The notes below the pieces were generated by a model. It was not told where the DNA came from and ran no database searches. It was given only the letters and a program-made list of their open reading frames with translations. The position numbers and the translations under genes were made by a program. From assembly GCA_947498775.1 (NCBI GenBank), contig CANMLL010000002.1, positions 124,001 to 188,000 on the forward strand: 64,000 bases of DNA, written 5' to 3'. Positions 61,369 to 64,000 of this stretch are shown in pieces; positions within the stretch are counted from its first letter, which is position 1, and each line of letters starts with the position of its first letter. The stretch is from an uncultured Aquimarina sp. Lineage in GTDB: Bacteria; Bacteroidota; Bacteroidia; Flavobacteriales; Flavobacteriaceae.

Positions 61369-63576
61369 ATGAGTAAAACTATCATAATCTCAAATAGACT
61401 GCCCTTACAATTGCAAATCCATGATAATACTATCGAAACAACACCAAGTGTTGGAGGATTAGCAACAGGGATGAAATCTGTACATACCGATAGTGAAAGT
61501 ATCTGGATTGGTTGGAGCGGACTTACAGAGGAAGAATTTAACCTGGAACTAAAAAATCAGGTCACCACAGCTTTACAAAAACATCAATGTATTGGGGTTC
61601 CTCTTACCGAAAATGATGTAGAGGGATTTTACTACGGTTTTAGTAATAATACCCTTTGGCCACTATTCCATTATTTTATGGAATATACCGAATTTGAAAA
61701 AAGCACTTGGGAAACCTATAAATCTGTTAACCAGAAATTTGCCGATGTAGTACTACAAAATATAGAGGATGGTGATACTGTTTGGATTCATGATTATCAA
61801 TTACTATTGCTTCCTGATCTGATCCGAAAGAAGAGACCAGAGGTATCAATAGGTTTCTTTTTACACATACCTTTTCCATCATACGAGGTTTTTAGAACGA
61901 TCCCTTGCCGAGAAGCGTTGTTAAAGGGGATGCTGGGGGCAGATTTACTTGGGTTTCACACGTACGATTATGAAAGACATTTTTTAAGTTCGGTACAAAG
62001 AATCCTGGGTCATGAAATTACTTTTAATAATATCAACCTTGATAATCGTATCGTTAAGGTTGACTCTTTTCCTATGGGTATTGATTATGATAAATTTCAT
62101 AATGCGGCAAAAATACATGATCAAAAGTCTAAAAAAGAACAAACCGAAATACAACAAGAAATCAATAAACACCTTGAAGAAGGAAATCATCAAGCCAAAC
62201 TAATTTTATCCATCGATCGCCTTGATTATACCAAAGGGATTGCGAATCGACTACGTGCTTTTGAGTACTTTTTGGAGAAATATCCACAATTTAAAGGAAA
62301 AGCAAGACTTGTAATGCTCGCGGTTCCTTCTAGAGCAAATGTACCACAATATCAATTATTAAAAAATGAAATAGATCAATTGGTAGGACGTATTAATGGT
62401 AAATTTGCCGAAGTAAGCTGGACGCCTATCTGGTATTTTTATCGTTCAATGCCTTTTGAAAATCTAATTGATTTATATACTTCTAGCGAGGTTGCTCTTC
62501 TTACTCCAATTCGGGACGGAATGAATTTGGTCGCCAAAGAATACATAGCCGCCAGAGTTGATAAAAAAGGTGTCTTGATACTTAGCGAGATGACCGGAGC
62601 ATCCAATGAAATGAGTGAGGCCCTGATCATTAATCCAAATAACTTTGAAGAAATAGCAGACACACTTAAGTTTGCCCTAGAAATGCCTGAAGAAGAACAG
62701 ATTAAACGTAACAGCGCACTCCAAAAACGTCTAAAAAGATACAATGTTGAAAAATGGGCCAATGATTTTATTGAAGCCCTGGAAGCAACAAAGAATGACA
62801 CAAAAAAATATACTCTGAAGAAAATAAACGTCTCTATAAGAACCGAAATTGCCAGTAAATATAAAAATGCGGCAAATAAAGTATTATTTCTTGATTATGA
62901 TGGTACCATGGTACCGTTTGAAAAGTTACCCGAAAATGCAAAACCAAGCCAAAGAGTATTTGATACGTTGGATGCATTGCATAAGCAACCTAACACAAAA
63001 GTGATCATTATCACAGGAAGAGATCGAGACACCATACAAAAATGGTTTGGCCATAAAGATTATACCTTGATAACAGAGCATGGAGCATGGCTAAAAGAAA
63101 GTAATAAAGACTGGGAACTTATGGAACGGGTAGACAACAAATGGTTTGAGTCCATAAGCCCAATACTGGAGTCATTTACAGATAGAACCCCAGGATCTTT
63201 TATTGAGGAAAAAAGATATTCGCTCGCCTGGCATTTTAGAAATGTAGACCCTGATTTAGGCAAAAAAAGAGCCAACTCATTAAAAACTACAATTCAACAA
63301 CTCATCGCCAACCATAATCTAGAAATCTTAGAAGGAGATAAAGTACTGGAAATCAAGACTAGTGGCGTAAGCAAAGGTAAATCTGCTACAAAAATGTTAT
63401 TAGATACCAAATATGACTTTATCTTTGCGATTGGAGATGACTGGACCGATGAACATATGTTTAAAGAATTGCCTAATGACGCCCATACTGTAAAAGTAGG
63501 TATCAAAAAAACTGTAGCTCAATATTATGTAGAAGATATCGATCAGGTTTACGAACTTTTAACATCTTTCAAATAA
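61369..63576 (+). CDS. otsAB: Bifunctional trehalose-6-phosphate synthase/phosphatase
   Basis: 735 residues. OtsA half (about 1-470): IWIHDYQLLLLPDLIRKKRP, RLDYTKGI, RDGMNLVAKEY. OtsB half (about 500-735): HAD motif I LFLDYDGTMVPF, motif II/III region IITGRDR, motif IV IGDDWTDEHMF. It makes trehalose from UDP-glucose and glucose 6-phosphate in one polypeptide; such fusions are common in Bacteroidetes. It is divergent from the GH15 gene, and an MFS transporter gene follows 30 bp downstream. Confidence 0.96.
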   Translation: MSKTIIISNRLPLQLQIHDNTIETTPSVGGLATGMKSVHTDSESIWIGWSGLTEEEFNLELKNQVTTALQKHQCIGVPLTENDVEGFYYGFSNNTLWPLFHYFMEYTEFEKSTWETYKSVNQKFADVVLQNIEDGDTVWIHDYQLLLLPDLIRKKRPEVSIGFFLHIPFPSYEVFRTIPCREALLKGMLGADLLGFHTYDYERHFLSSVQRILGHEITFNNINLDNRIVKVDSFPMGIDYDKFHNAAKIHDQKSKKEQTEIQQEINKHLEEGNHQAKLILSIDRLDYTKGIANRLRAFEYFLEKYPQFKGKARLVMLAVPSRANVPQYQLLKNEIDQLVGRINGKFAEVSWTPIWYFYRSMPFENLIDLYTSSEVALLTPIRDGMNLVAKEYIAARVDKKGVLILSEMTGASNEMSEALIINPNNFEEIADTLKFALEMPEEEQIKRNSALQKRLKRYNVEKWANDFIEALEATKNDTKKYTLKKINVSIRTEIASKYKNAANKVLFLDYDGTMVPFEKLPENAKPSQRVFDTLDALHKQPNTKVIIITGRDRDTIQKWFGHKDYTLITEHGAWLKESNKDWELMERVDNKWFESISPILESFTDRTPGSFIEEKRYSLAWHFRNVDPDLGKKRANSLKTTIQQLIANHNLEILEGDKVLEIKTSGVSKGKSATKMLLDTKYDFIFAIGDDWTDEHMFKELPNDAHTVKVGIKKTVAQYYVEDIDQVYELLTSFK

Positions 63577-63606
63577 TTATAAAACAATTACAAATCCCAG
63601 AAACGT

Positions 63607-64000
63607 CTGAAACCAAAATTTTACATACTTCCAGCGATTATTATTTCTCAATTTTTTTGCACTTCATTATGGTTTGCAGGTAATGCAGTAATTAACGATT
63701 TGGCGGTACAGTTTAATGTAGAATTCAATATTCTGGGGTATCTTTTATCTTTCGTTCAATTTGGTTTTATTGTAGGTACACTCACTTTTGCTCTATTAAC
63801 CCTGGCAGATCGTTTTTCGCCTTCTCGTATATTTATGATCTGTGCCCTTTTGGGTAGCATTTGCAATCTAATGTTACTTATTCCAAATATTACCGTGTTT
63901 AATCTATTAACCGCTCGTTTTGGCACTGGCTTCTTTCTTGCTGGGATTTATCCTATTGGAATGAAAATAGCATCCGATTATTATAAAGGTGGATTAGGAA
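63607..64000 (+). CDS. MFS transporter, partial (window ends)
   Basis: About 131 codons visible to the window edge. The reading LKPKFYILPAIIISQFFCTSLWFAGNAV, then FVQFGFIVGTLTFALLTLADRFSPSRIFMICALLGS and FNLLTARFGTGFFLAGIYPIGMK, shows the first four membrane helices of an MFS permease. No ATG, GTG or TTG precedes the conserved N-terminus in frame; the only near-cognate start is a CTG at 63607, after a stop at 63580. The first ATG (near 63836) would lose helices 1 and 2. Start placement is therefore uncertain. It probably forms an operon with otsAB and may carry a sugar. Confidence 0.8.
   Translation, partial: MKPKFYILPAIIISQFFCTSLWFAGNAVINDLAVQFNVEFNILGYLLSFVQFGFIVGTLTFALLTLADRFSPSRIFMICALLGSICNLMLLIPNITVFNLLTARFGTGFFLAGIYPIGMKIASDYYKGGLG

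Overview
The window reads as chromosomal DNA of a marine-type Flavobacteriaceae (Bacteroidetes) bacterium. Support: AT-rich composition; Bacteroidetes-style promoters (TTG at -33, TAnnTTTG at -7) without clear Shine-Dalgarno sites; a gliding-motility GldF/GldG gene; type IX secretion C-terminal sorting domains; DUF4199 proteins; MtaB; a GlmU-family protein; and a CarB that ends near 950 residues. It is mostly core chromosome with no prophage, integron or plasmid functions. No genus can be fixed from sequence alone.

Layout. 0.1-10.7 kb: Asp-box repeat protein, purC and phoH on the minus strand, SAM hydroxide adenosyltransferase, ABM monooxygenase, a fused GldF-GldG and a siderophore/cobalamin-type ABC ATPase. 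10.8-16.5 kb: rmuC, small membrane proteins, a beta-lactamase-fold hydrolase, a thioesterase, a cytochrome c lipoprotein under a 20-bp palindrome, and a stand-alone sorting-domain-like protein. 16.7-29.5 kb: carB and rpmH, a redox-defective thioredoxin-like protein, a half-size TSUP protein, lytic transglycosylase, mtaB, an OppA-like lipoprotein, a GlmU-family protein and L31. 29.9-37.7 kb: a lipoprotein, two DUF4199 paralogues, a response regulator, GT2, phosphohexomutase and an MsbA-like exporter. 37.7-38.45 kb: three tandem copies of a putative small RNA gene on the minus strand. 38.6-40.2 kb: ECF sigma factor, a likely anti-sigma factor and a CpxP/Spy-like protein. 40.4-46.5 kb: Asp-box lipoprotein, rsmB, purL. 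46.8-55.6 kb: fatty-acid oxidation cluster (acyl-CoA ligase, MarR regulator, FadN-type enzyme, thiolase, acyl-CoA dehydrogenase), with two four-helix-bundle cassettes between its genes. 56.2-64 kb: secreted alpha-amylase, CBM9 protein, GH15, OtsAB and the start of an MFS transporter.

How the genes work together. The fatty-acid cluster supplies activation, dehydrogenation, hydration/dehydrogenation and thiolysis. Its MarR regulator probably binds near-identical palindromes upstream of itself and of the acyl-CoA ligase gene. The last block looks like an alpha-glucan/trehalose island: external amylase, periplasmic or cytoplasmic GH15, trehalose synthesis and a transporter.

The most unusual content is non-coding: (1) three ~130-nt RNA units, each with its own promoter, two C-rich hairpin loops and an intrinsic terminator; (2) long hairpin elements in which common flavobacterial dispersed repeats sit inside perfect outer arms; (3) four-helix-bundle genes flanked by inverted repeats, like 23S rRNA intervening sequences but lying in an mRNA operon, one of them with a -1 slippery heptamer.
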